Assembly (NCBI GenBank): GCA_029239235.1
Contig: JAQZBD010000013.1
Location: 1 to 59,715, forward strand
Direction: 5' to 3'
Length of the DNA stretch: 59,715 nucleotides
From: Herbinix sp.
GTDB taxonomy: Bacteria > Bacillota > Clostridia > Lachnospirales > Lachnospiraceae
In this document: piece by piece, positions 27,976 to 36,608 of the stretch
Numbering within the stretch: position 1 is the stretch's first letter
How the letters are laid out: each line of letters starts with the position of its first letter
Made by a program: the position numbers and the translations under genes
Notes under the pieces: generated by a model
The model's input: only the letters and a program-made list of their open reading frames with translations
Told to the model about the DNA's origin: nothing
The model's database searches: none

Positions 27976-28671
27976 ATGTTTTTATCAGTATCAAAGCTTA
28001 CGAAAAGCTATAACACAGGGGTTGTTACCCATGTACTAAAAGGTGTTGGTCTAGAGATGGAAAGAGGACAAATAGGAGTAATATTAGGCCCCTCCGGTTC
28101 GGGTAAATCTACGCTGATGAACATTATAGGCGGCGTGGACAGAGCCGACAGCGGCACGGTAAAAGTAGACGGCCAACATATTACGGATTTAAATGACAAT
28201 CAACTGGTTGAATACCGTCGGGAGAGCGTGGGCTTCGTCTTCCAGTTCTACAACCTTGTGCCGAACCTCACGGTAGCCGAAAACATCGAGGTTGTGTCGA
28301 ACATCAGTAAACACCCGTTTAAAATAGACGAGGTACTTTCTGCTGTTGGACTTTCCGACAAAAAAAACCGATTCCCCCGGGAACTTTCCGGCGGAGAGCA
28401 GCAGCGTGTGTCGATCGCACGAGCCATTATCAAAAATCCAAAGCTCCTGCTCTGTGATGAACCCACCGGAGCCCTTGACCTAGAATCCTCGAGGGACGTG
28501 CTGTCATTGCTCCAAAAAGTAAACGTGCAGTTTGGCACGACCATACTGATGATTACCCACAACAGCGCCATCGCTGGCATGGCGCACAACCTACTCAGGC
28601 TGAGAAACGGCGAGGTGGCGGAAGTTACGCATAATTCCGAGCTAGTACCAGCGGAAAGGATTGAGTGGTAA
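27976..28671 (+). CDS. ABC transporter ATPase (MacB/LolD type)
   Basis: 231 residues: Walker A GPSGSGKSTLMNIIGG, Q-loop FVFQFYNLVPNLTVAENIEV, signature LSGGEQQRVSIARAI, Walker B LLLCDEPTGALD. The VGFVFQFYNL segment is typical of the FtsE/LolD/MacB group, which works with FtsX-like permeases. The ATG at 27976 was chosen over an in-frame GTG at 27967. It overlaps the permease gene start (TAATG). Confidence 0.93.
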   Translation: MFLSVSKLTKSYNTGVVTHVLKGVGLEMERGQIGVILGPSGSGKSTLMNIIGGVDRADSGTVKVDGQHITDLNDNQLVEYRRESVGFVFQFYNLVPNLTVAENIEVVSNISKHPFKIDEVLSAVGLSDKKNRFPRELSGGEQQRVSIARAIIKNPKLLLCDEPTGALDLESSRDVLSLLQKVNVQFGTTILMITHNSAIAGMAHNLLRLRNGEVAEVTHNSELVPAERIEW

Positions 28672-30935
28672 TGACACTGCAAAAACGCGTATGGCGTATC
28701 ATAAAAGAAAATAAAGGACGATATATCGGTATCCTTATTCTGATTCTTTTAGGCAGCTTTTATTTCACTGCGGCTACAGGCATAGCAAATAACCTAAAAA
28801 AAATGGTCGTCAAGTTTGCCGAAGAATACAAACAGGAAGACCTGACATTTTCGACAGACAAACCCATTAAGGATATTGCGGCGCTAGAGGATGCATCTGG
28901 CGCACTGATAGAGACTTACCAGCAGTACGACATCAAACTGCCCGACAGACAAAGCCAGCTTGGCGGAGAGTTGCGGCTGCTCAGCCTTTCTTCCAAAATC
29001 AATATCCCGGCGGTATTCTCAGGGCGGGGTCTTGAAAACCCGGGGGATATCTTGCTGGACCCATATTTTTACCAGACGCAAGGCTTGAGTATAGGTAGTC
29101 AAATTGAGCTAAACGGCAAAACCTTCAATATAGTAGGTACAATGGCCGTACCAAATTACGTTTTTATACTTAAGAACCTTTACGATGTGCTGCCAACCAG
29201 CGGTTTCGGCATTGGGATTATCTCCAGCGCGGATATCGAGGCGTTTCCGGAGTCAGCCACGGTCTATGGGGCGTACTTTGAGGATAGAGAAAATATAAAT
29301 GCGCAGACAACGAAGTTGCATGGGCTTTTAAGCGAAAAAGGGTATTCCCTTTCCGAATGGCTGGACGCCAAGAATAACAAGCGTATCAGTATGCCTTGGA
29401 CAAACATTTCCAGCATGAAGTCCATGAGTTTTCCCGTATCAATAGCTTTTTTCCTACTTAGCTGTCTTATTGTAGGCGTGATAATAATGCGAATAGTTAA
29501 GTCCGACGGTGTAGTCATCGGAACGCTGTACGCACAGGGCTACCGTCGCCGCGAACTTACCCGACACTATATAGCAATCCCTGTGTTGCTGTCCGGTTTG
29601 GGAGGTCTTGTCGGCACACTGCTTGCGCTAACCTGTGTAAAACCCGTTGTTGATTCTATGCTGATTTATTATATCCTGCCTGATAAAGGTATTAACTTCT
29701 CTGCATTAAATCTGGCGGTTGCCGTGCTGATGCCAGTGGCTTTTATCGGTCTGTCAAGTTTTCTTATTATACGCAAGATACTCAAAAAAACCGCTGTCCA
29801 GTTGATGAAAGGCGACGAGCAAAAATCAAAGGTTAATTTTATAGAACGCGCACTCCGACTGGATCAGTTTAAATTCAATACAAAATTTCGAATACGTGAG
29901 CAGGTACGAAGTATACCGCGTTTGTTGTTCTTAGTACTGGGCGTGAGCGCCGCCTCAATGATACTTATGTTTGGTTTTACCTTCAACTACTCAATGGATG
30001 TTGTTATGGACAGGGGGGCGCTGGCGAGATACCAGTATCCTCTGGAGTATAACTTCAAGGAAGTGCAGAATTTACAGGATGGAGCTATACCTGAAGGAGC
30101 AGAGCCATATAACGCGTTCCGCTGCTATCCCGAGGGCAGGGAATCGGTTGAGTTTTACCTGGTGGGTATGAAGCCAGATTCCATCGGCCTCAAAATGAAC
30201 GACATGCGAGGCAACGCGCTGTCCAAGGATCAAGTAAATATAACGTACCCGCTGGCCAGCAGGCTAAAGCTCAAGGAAGGTGACACTATCAATTTTGTAA
30301 ATAAGCTGGATGGAAAATCATATAGCCTGACAATCGATGGGATCGTCCAAGCCTACGGTGAGCAATTTGTTTATATGCCCCTTGACGAGTTCAACCACAT
30401 GACCGGTCAACCTTTTGGAAGCTACCGTACCGTCCTCAGCAGCCATGATATAGATTTCGACGAAAGCCTGCTTGCCGGCGTAATGGATGCGCGGAATCCC
30501 GAAGCCTTTGAAGATCTAGCCATGCCAACGACGCTGATAGTTGCGTCTGTGACTGCCTTGGCCGTGCTTATTGCGGTCATTATTATCTTCCTTGTGACGT
30601 CGCTGATGATTGACGAGAGCCGGAACACCATATCTCTGCTCAAGATATTGGGCTACCGCGAGAAAGAGCTGGCGAAGCTGATTCTGAACAGCTCTACGCC
30701 AGCGGTGTTTATCGGCTTCTGGCTGGGGCTGCCGTTAATGCTGGCTTTCGGGAACAACCTGTACGGCTACGTCGCAGAAATTACCAATCTGGTAATGCCC
30801 ATGATTGTAAACCCGCTATATGTCCTGATAAGTTTTGTAGTGATTTTCGCCGTGTACGAAGTTACCAAACGGCTATGCGGCAAAAAACTTGCGAAAATAT
30901 CCATGAGTGAGGCGCTGAAAGCTGGTTCGGAGTAA
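28671..30935 (+). CDS. FtsX-like ABC permease
   Basis: 754 residues with two FtsX-like halves: an N-terminal segment RYIGILILILLGSFYFTAAT, a large extracellular part, three membrane segments around 250-370, then a second extracellular part and three C-terminal segments (LIVASVTALAVLIAVIIIFL onward). It works with the preceding ATPase as a type VII ABC (MacB-like) system, perhaps for peptide or lipid export, or as antimicrobial sensing. The gene is GC-rich relative to the A+T-rich flanks, which suggests acquisition. Confidence 0.9.
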   Translation: MTLQKRVWRIIKENKGRYIGILILILLGSFYFTAATGIANNLKKMVVKFAEEYKQEDLTFSTDKPIKDIAALEDASGALIETYQQYDIKLPDRQSQLGGELRLLSLSSKINIPAVFSGRGLENPGDILLDPYFYQTQGLSIGSQIELNGKTFNIVGTMAVPNYVFILKNLYDVLPTSGFGIGIISSADIEAFPESATVYGAYFEDRENINAQTTKLHGLLSEKGYSLSEWLDAKNNKRISMPWTNISSMKSMSFPVSIAFFLLSCLIVGVIIMRIVKSDGVVIGTLYAQGYRRRELTRHYIAIPVLLSGLGGLVGTLLALTCVKPVVDSMLIYYILPDKGINFSALNLAVAVLMPVAFIGLSSFLIIRKILKKTAVQLMKGDEQKSKVNFIERALRLDQFKFNTKFRIREQVRSIPRLLFLVLGVSAASMILMFGFTFNYSMDVVMDRGALARYQYPLEYNFKEVQNLQDGAIPEGAEPYNAFRCYPEGRESVEFYLVGMKPDSIGLKMNDMRGNALSKDQVNITYPLASRLKLKEGDTINFVNKLDGKSYSLTIDGIVQAYGEQFVYMPLDEFNHMTGQPFGSYRTVLSSHDIDFDESLLAGVMDARNPEAFEDLAMPTTLIVASVTALAVLIAVIIIFLVTSLMIDESRNTISLLKILGYREKELAKLILNSSTPAVFIGFWLGLPLMLAFGNNLYGYVAEITNLVMPMIVNPLYVLISFVVIFAVYEVTKRLCGKKLAKISMSEALKAGSE

Positions 30936-30984
30936 GTTGTTTGGTCTCAACCCAACACATGCAGGCAAATCTATAAAACTGGCA

Positions 30985-31027
30985 AAAAATCGGGGTCAAA
31001 AAAATACACTTTTTGACTCCGATTTTT
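30985..31027 (+). terminator. intrinsic terminator after the FtsX-like operon
   Basis: AAAATCGGGGTCAAAAA pairs with TTTTTGACTCCGATTTTT with one mismatch, ending in a T run, 50 bp after the permease stop. Confidence 0.85.
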
Positions 31028-31091
31028 GCTTATTTTCTTCAAAAGAACCACTACATATAATAGTTGATCTATCTTATTTGCCCTTAGAACC

Positions 31092-31150
31092 ATTATTCGT
31101 TATCAAAATTATACTCTCACCATGGATGGTGTGTTCGTGTTGACATATTC
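31092..31150 (-). repeat. dispersed repeat copy H
   Basis: Plus-strand core CATGGATGGTGTGTTCGTGT. The minus strand reads EHTIHGESIILITN with no immediate stop. It lies about 65 bp beyond the terminator of the FtsX-like operon and 40 bp from the stop of the next minus-strand gene. Confidence 0.78.
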
Positions 31151-31191
31151 TTATACTCGCTTAATAATTGGATGATTCAGGCGCCTGCCAC

Positions 31192-32040
31192 TTATTTAAG
31201 GTTCCATTTAAAATGTCTAACAGCATCACCGATATCTCTCTCAAACTGGAGCCTTCCAAACTCATTAAACTCATTCTTATTATTCATGGTAAACCCCTTG
31301 ATCTTTTGAACCTTGATTTCATTATTTACCTCTTCAAATGCTACAGGGTACTCTACTATAACGCCATCTCGTCTGCAAAGCCAAGCATGAGCTCCAATTT
31401 CATACTCATAGAAGTCTGCTATATACACCTCTACATTAATCCATTCATCATGATATCTATCCGCGCTATTGTAAAAATCCTCCAAAGAAACTCTAATGTC
31501 AGCTTCCAGTGCAGTTATCATCTTGTCCATGCGTTGGGATGACCCATAATTAGGTTTATGTGGCTGCGGAATTACAATTGAATATTTTTCAAACACAGCA
31601 TAGTCTTCTATATTGTTAGGCCAGCCATATTCACCCTCACTCGTCTGCCCATCACAATATACAAATCCATTTTCACTTTTGAAAACTGCCAGCCAATTCC
31701 CGATATTTGTTTGAGCATATACAGACTCTCCTAAGTCCGTTTTGTATATGCGAATTTCTATATCTATAGACTTGCCGATATAATTATCAAAGCTTTTTTC
31801 TGAAACGGCATCCATTATCTTAGCCGGGTACAGCCACAAGCGATAATTAATGTACTCCAGTAAGGCATTTTCAATTTTATCTTTAGTAAAACCCGCAGGA
31901 AGCTTAACCTTTTGATTCTGCTGTAGATTAGTGGTACTTGCATCAGCTGTTTCTTTTGATATACCATTATTGTCTTTATTAGAGCAGGCACATAAAAATA
32001 GCAATAACAGTATAAGAATTACAGATAATTTCCTTTTCAT
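31192..32040 (-). CDS. lipoprotein of unknown function
   Basis: 282 residues. Signal peptide KLSVILILLLLFLCAC with the lipidated Cys at about 19, then a Ser/Thr/Asn linker. The mature domain contains DEWINVEVYIADFYEYEIGA and YNSADRYHDEW, unknown to me. It lies 61 bp downstream of the CHAP-domain lipoprotein gene on the same strand; the two are probably an operon acting at the cell surface. Confidence 0.75.
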   Translation of the reverse strand: MKRKLSVILILLLLFLCACSNKDNNGISKETADASTTNLQQNQKVKLPAGFTKDKIENALLEYINYRLWLYPAKIMDAVSEKSFDNYIGKSIDIEIRIYKTDLGESVYAQTNIGNWLAVFKSENGFVYCDGQTSEGEYGWPNNIEDYAVFEKYSIVIPQPHKPNYGSSQRMDKMITALEADIRVSLEDFYNSADRYHDEWINVEVYIADFYEYEIGAHAWLCRRDGVIVEYPVAFEEVNNEIKVQKIKGFTMNNKNEFNEFGRLQFERDIGDAVRHFKWNLK

Positions 32041-32101
32041 ATTGTCACCTCATGGCATAAATTCGGATAGCATGTATCATATGCACTGTACTGATGCTTA
32101 A

Positions 32102-33328
32102 CTAATCATAAACGATAACTTCATTAATTCTTATATCATCCTTAGCGCTTTTCTTTTCCATTTCAATAAGTATTGAGTCGAACTTTCTAATATTCAAAAA
32201 TATCTCTGTAACTGCTTCGTCTTTATTGATAGAATACCAATTGGTATACTCACAATAATCATTTCGTTTAGAAACATTTGAAAAACCTATCCTTATATTC
32301 TTGGGTTTATCTTTTTTATTCCAAATAATACTTATTCGTCTCATTCCATATTCCTTAGAAAATTTGATGTCTAAAACCTCAATTTTATTCTTTGAATTAC
32401 CCTCCAAAAAGCTATTTGTATCAGCATCAATAAGGTTAATCAAAGAGCCTTTTTTACTTTTCCCATTATAGACCACTTGGCATTTACCATCTACTCTATC
32501 TCCGTGAGAAATAGCTCTTTGAAATCCAAACCGTAAGCCAAATCCATTTATCTCTTCACTTTCTCTAAAGTTCTTTATCCAATAATCATTTACTCGATTA
32601 CCATTATTACCATCAATCACATGCAGATCGTTTCCTTTTACTTCCCAAACCATGACACTATGTAGTTCATTATCAACAGCGACATAATCCCCTGCATTTA
32701 ATTCCACGTCTTTGGGGAAATCTTCTCTTCGACACCATGTCTTATATTGAGAAAAGTAGTCAATTATATATCCTACACCTGGTATCCTCCAATTATCATT
32801 ATAGTATATAAAGCTCGTAATCATATCACATCCTGCCATGTGATAGCACCATGCAACAAATTCACTACACCAAGGTTGTGCTATCCCCTCCGTATACTTA
32901 AGTGGAATACCACTATCACTTTCATTCGGATTCTCCCTTATGGGTTCTCTTTCATTATCGTCATCAGCAGAAAATAAACTATAATAATCATCTCTGTAAT
33001 CATCCGGATAATAGTATAATTGACTTTTAGCTACTGTTAATATTCGAAACCCCTCTAAGTAGCTGATCTCTGAATTGAAGGGTATACTGCCTGATTTTAT
33101 TTTATTAAGCCTATCTAGTATTTCTTGGCTACATATTTGAGAAAATTTTACATCTTCATTATTAATAGATGACTGTATGAACTTTGGGTCAATCATAATA
33201 CCCTTATCATTATATTTATTTTCATACCCGAAGATTGGTTTTTGGTAAGACAATTCTTTGTCTTTAGTACATGATTGAAAAACAAACGACGAAAGTATGA
33301 TAAATAAACAAAATAATATCCTCTTCAT
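32102..33328 (-). CDS. lipoprotein with CHAP-like amidase domain and C-terminal beta domain
   Basis: 408 residues. Lipobox VFQSC (Cys 20). The middle part has PWCSEFVAWCYHMAG (catalytic Cys), LNAGDYVAVDNELHSVMVWE (catalytic His) and DGNNGNRV, the order seen in CHAP/NlpC-type peptidoglycan amidases. The last 120 residues resemble a discoidin-like binding domain (SFLEGNSKNKIEVLDIKFSK, MRRISIIWNKKDKPKNIRIG). Probably a surface-anchored wall hydrolase. Confidence 0.78.
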   Translation of the reverse strand: MKRILFCLFIILSSFVFQSCTKDKELSYQKPIFGYENKYNDKGIMIDPKFIQSSINNEDVKFSQICSQEILDRLNKIKSGSIPFNSEISYLEGFRILTVAKSQLYYYPDDYRDDYYSLFSADDDNEREPIRENPNESDSGIPLKYTEGIAQPWCSEFVAWCYHMAGCDMITSFIYYNDNWRIPGVGYIIDYFSQYKTWCRREDFPKDVELNAGDYVAVDNELHSVMVWEVKGNDLHVIDGNNGNRVNDYWIKNFRESEEINGFGLRFGFQRAISHGDRVDGKCQVVYNGKSKKGSLINLIDADTNSFLEGNSKNKIEVLDIKFSKEYGMRRISIIWNKKDKPKNIRIGFSNVSKRNDYCEYTNWYSINKDEAVTEIFLNIRKFDSILIEMEKKSAKDDIRINEVIVYD

Positions 33329-33339
33329 ATAACTCCCCC

Positions 33340-33589
33340 AATTAACTTATTGAGATTTAAGTCTCTAAAATATAAAAAGCTATGTCTTGGGTATAGATGG
33401 TAAATAAGCTTAGGGCGCTTATTTTACATTAATTAGTAATTATAATTTCTCGCTAAACAAACAAAATCCTCTTAACTCCCCTTAAATTCCCATAATTTCG
33501 TCCACAAACTTCGGCAATTTATGCATACCGTATATTTAATAAAAATCATTCCAAAAATCATCCTCCAGGGTAAAACTTAAGAACATAAT
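33340..33589. other. intergenic region with gene debris
   Basis: No intact gene. A minus-strand frame near 33440-33530 reads MHKLPKFVDEIMGI then a stop, possibly the start of a lost gene. At 33383-33412 a very diverged form of the dispersed repeat may exist. Confidence 0.35.
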
Positions 33590-33646
33590 AGTTTACCACC
33601 AAGGCTACGGCCTCGCAGCAGATGTTGTGTCCTTGTTAACATTATG
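33590..33646 (-). repeat. dispersed repeat copy I
   Basis: Plus strand CACCAAGGCTACGGCCTCGC; the minus strand reads QGHNICCEAVALVVNY without the terminal stop. No hairpin lies directly at the left. Beyond it, AACGTCGTGCCTGGCGCC (33673-33690) resembles a stretch after copy K. Confidence 0.8.
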
Positions 33647-33798
33647 CTGCACTAGTTACTTAATACCGCCTAAACGTCGTGCCTGGCGCCAATGATTTGG
33701 AAAGCTTTATTATAAAATGATTGAACTTAGTCGTAAAAAGTGTTATGCTACCAACGGTAAACTTAAAGGTCTGTCATTACAAAATAATAATCAATTGC

Positions 33799-33846
33799 AT
33801 GGGAATATTATATATTGAAGAGCTTATTCTTATAGGCTCTTTTTAG
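33799..33846 (+). promoter_or_regulatory. attenuator-like terminator and leader ORF of the ABC-F gene
   Basis: A 9-bp stem AGAGCTTAT/ATAGGCTCT (33819-33840, one G-U pair) with a TTTTT tail lies 20 bp before the ABC-F gene. A 15-codon ORF, MGILYIEELILIGSF, covers this hairpin, though its ribosome binding site is poor. ABC-F resistance genes are often controlled by ribosome-mediated attenuation of this kind. Confidence 0.6.
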
Positions 33847-33866
33847 TAATATAGAGAGGTAATAAT

Positions 33867-35523
33867 ATGATAAAAGTTGAAAATTTGTCCTACTCCTTTC
33901 CGCAGAAGGATCTATATAATAAGATTTCATTTACACTAGAAGATGGTCAGCATTGTGCTTTTATAGGATCAAGTGGCAGTGGAAAAAGTACGCTGATAGA
34001 TATAATTATGGATCCAGAAAGATATTTGTTCGATGGAAAATTAGAGATAGAACCAAATTGTAGAATTGGATATGTAAGTCAGTTTCCACAACTAGACAAA
34101 ACAAAAGAAACTACAGTTTTCGAATATATAGGAGAAGAATTTATTAAGCTGCAGCATGAGATAGCATCTATGTGTACTGAAATGGAAACTTCATCGGATC
34201 TTGATGCTTTACTGGAAAAGTACCAACAAGCTTTAGACGTATTTGATTCTATTGGTGGAGATAATTTCGAAAGCAATATCGATAAGAAACTATATCTAGC
34301 TGACCTAGCCAAGCAGAAAAACCTAATGGTAACTGAGCTTAGTGGTGGGGAGTTTAAACTTATTCAGGTCATTAAGGAAATGCTTAAAAGTCCAGATTTA
34401 ATAATTATGGATGAGCCCGATGTGTTTTTAGACTTTGAAAACCTTAATGCTCTTAGAAATCTAATTAATTCACACAAAGGCACATTGTTAGTTATTACGC
34501 ACAACAGATATCTATTAAATCATTGTTTTAATAAAATAATACACCTTGAAAACATGGAGCTCCAAGAGTTTGATGGAAGATATATTGATTATAACCTCTC
34601 ATTACTTCAATGTAAAATTGAGACACAAGAGCTAGCTATAGCCGATGATGATGAAATTGCAAGAAATGAGCTCTTAATCAAGAAACTAAGATTTATAGCA
34701 ACTAATAATTCTGAAGCTGCTAGAGGGAAAACGCTAAAAGCTAGAGTTAAAGCTCAAGAAAGATTGGAAGCGCGTAGAATTAAAGCGCCATTTGTAGATA
34801 TTAAACAACCAGATATCAGTTTCATTGTTGACCATGAAATTGAAGAAACCACTGCTTTAAAAGTTACTGATTATAGTGTTGCCTTTGATGATATACTCCT
34901 AGAAAATGTTAACTTCGAGATTAAATCTAGTGATAAAATAGCCCTTATTGGTCCAAATGGTACCGGGAAAACGACTTTGCTGCGAGAAATATTTAAAAAC
35001 AATCATCCTTCTATTGAAGTAAATAAAGACGTTGATATGGCTTATTTATCTCAAAATCAAGGTGAAATACTAAATGAGTCTCGAGGAAATCATCAATCAA
35101 AAGATAGGATCTTTATCTGGTGGAGAAAGAAATTTACTCCAATTGGCTAAAGTTGCTGCTAGTAAAGCAAACATGCTGCTTCTTGATGAACCGACAAGTC
35201 ATTTAGATACATATTCACAAATAGCACTGGAAAAAGCCATAAAGAACTATAAAGGTGCGGTTCTAATGATTTCTCATGATTTCTATTTTATAGTAAACTG
35301 TATGGACTATGTTTTAATCACTGAAGACAGGACGATTAGAAAAATGAGTATGCGGAAATTCAGAAAGATGATATATGCTAAGCATTTTGATAAAGATTAT
35401 TTAGAAATTGAACAAAAGAAAAAATCTGTTGAAACGCAAATAGAATTGGCTTTAAATGATACTAATTTTGAACTTGCAAAAGTTTTGTCTGCAAAGTTAG
35501 AAGAACTGATTAAGTTACTTTAA
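33867..35523 (+). pseudogene. ABC-F ribosome-protection-type ATPase, frameshifted
   Basis: Twin-ATPase ABC-F protein. First frame (33867-35150): Walker A GSSGSGKSTLID, signature LSGGEFKLIQVIKE, Walker B LIIMDEPDVFLD, linker with RGKTLKARVKAQERLEARR, second Walker A GPNGTGKTTLLRE. It then goes out of frame near 35070, and the rest (signature GSLSGGERNLLQLAK, LLLDEPTSHLD) continues in the +1 frame to 35523. About 30 residues between ILNES and NQKIGSLSGG also seem lost. So a frameshifting deletion separates the two halves of the second ATPase; function is doubtful unless the frame is restored. Confidence 0.85.
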
Positions 35524-35533
35524 ATTGTGTATC

Positions 35534-35620
35534 AATGATCCCCCATTGACTTATCTCAATAGGGGATCATTAATTTCATCCTACTGACTCACAGTGTGAG
35601 GTGTATTCTTGTTAGCATAT
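35534..35620 (-). repeat. dispersed repeat copy J with terminator
   Basis: The repeat at 35579-35620 has the GTTAGCATAT end intact but a shortened body; the minus strand reads EYTSHCESVG followed by a stop. The hairpin AATGATCCCC/GGGGATCATT (35534-35571) also serves as terminator of the plus-strand ABC-F gene. Confidence 0.8.
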
Positions 35621-35664
35621 TTAAAATATGTGCGAAAGCGCTTTCCCTGACACCATATTCCTAC

Positions 35665-36216
35665 TCAGAATCTCATTTGCACCATGAATAATAAATACAA
35701 TATAACAGGTAATCCTACAATAGCAGATAGTATTGTGATTGCAGCATGTACTTTTTTCTCATCTCGTAATATAAATAATAAAAACTTATACCCCAAAATA
35801 CCAATCCATCCACCCAAACAATTTAGAATTATATCATCAATGTCTGATACTCCGATGCTTAAAAGCCCCTGAATTATTTCAACAAATAAACTCACTATGA
35901 ATATAAATAAGAGATTGACTAATACTCTTTTATCTTTTTTAAATAATGGCAAAAATATACCAAGGGGAATGAACATAACTATATTTCCAACCACATTGCC
36001 GAAAGCCAATCTTCTTAAAGTATCAGAGCTGCCCGATATATATTGCATTATACTATGAAAAGGAATGAGATTGATTGACCTAAATAAAGTCCCTTGACTA
36101 TTAAACATCTCCAAGGGTGAAACTCTTGATAAGAGCAATATTTTTATTAACAAAAGTATATAGGAAATGAAAACACCATATAAAAATACTGTTTTAATTC
36201 GTTCTCGTTTTTTCAT
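35665..36216 (-). CDS. VanZ-family membrane protein
   Basis: 183 residues with about five membrane segments: FRSINLIPFHSIMQYI, FGNVVGNIVMFIPLGIFLPL, SLFVEIIQGLLSIGVSDIDD, the conserved VanZ pattern. In known clusters VanZ raises teicoplanin resistance by an unclear route. The start at 36216 follows TGGAGG. Downstream of murF on the same strand and preceded by a VanR-box region (36361-36500), so probably part of the van regulon. Confidence 0.85.
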   Translation of the reverse strand: MKKRERIKTVFLYGVFISYILLLIKILLLSRVSPLEMFNSQGTLFRSINLIPFHSIMQYISGSSDTLRRLAFGNVVGNIVMFIPLGIFLPLFKKDKRVLVNLLFIFIVSLFVEIIQGLLSIGVSDIDDIILNCLGGWIGILGYKFLLFILRDEKKVHAAITILSAIVGLPVILYLLFMVQMRF

Positions 36217-36360
36217 AATTCCTCCATTTTTCATTTCATATAATAGACCCCTTTTAGGAAAATAACAAGGCTAAAGATATCTCCCGGCTTCTGCAAATGG
36301 AAGATTCCCATTTTAGCGCTATGTTGTGAGCATATATTCCCCGCCTTGTTGAAACGTTCG

Positions 36361-36500
36361 GGTAGGCTATGAGGCAAGTGCAAAAACCTCTCAGTAAATC
36401 TTTTTGTAAAAGCCTGTTCGATTCGGCAATTTCATCTTACCGAAATCAGGCAGGCAATGTTGGAATTCCATCTTATGAACTTCTTAAGATTTTCTTATAA
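36361..36500 (-). promoter_or_regulatory. VanR-box promoter region before the VanZ-family gene
   Basis: On the minus strand, TTATAAGAAAATC, TTAAGAAGTTC and ATAAGATGGAA follow each other at 11-bp steps (36470-36500), then TTCCAACAT and an inverted repeat GCCTG...CAGGC (36412-36455). About 160 bp here are similar to the region upstream of vanH, including a second hairpin with AGAGGTTTTTGC. Confidence 0.7.
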
Positions 36501-36608
36501 CAGTCTTCTATAGTTAATGACATTTTGGATTAGCAAAGGAAATCCCTCCAAACTGGCGAGCTTGGAGGGATACGAATATGTGAAAGTCAGTTCCAAGGAA
36601 CCGGAAAA

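Noticed and set aside
31168-31542. 124-codon plus-strand ORF
   Set aside because: Antisense to the lipoprotein gene at 31192-32040, which has a lipobox and signal peptide.
33383-33412. Another repeat copy after the CHAP lipoprotein gene
   Set aside because: Matches only around GTATAGATGG; too diverged to separate from chance.
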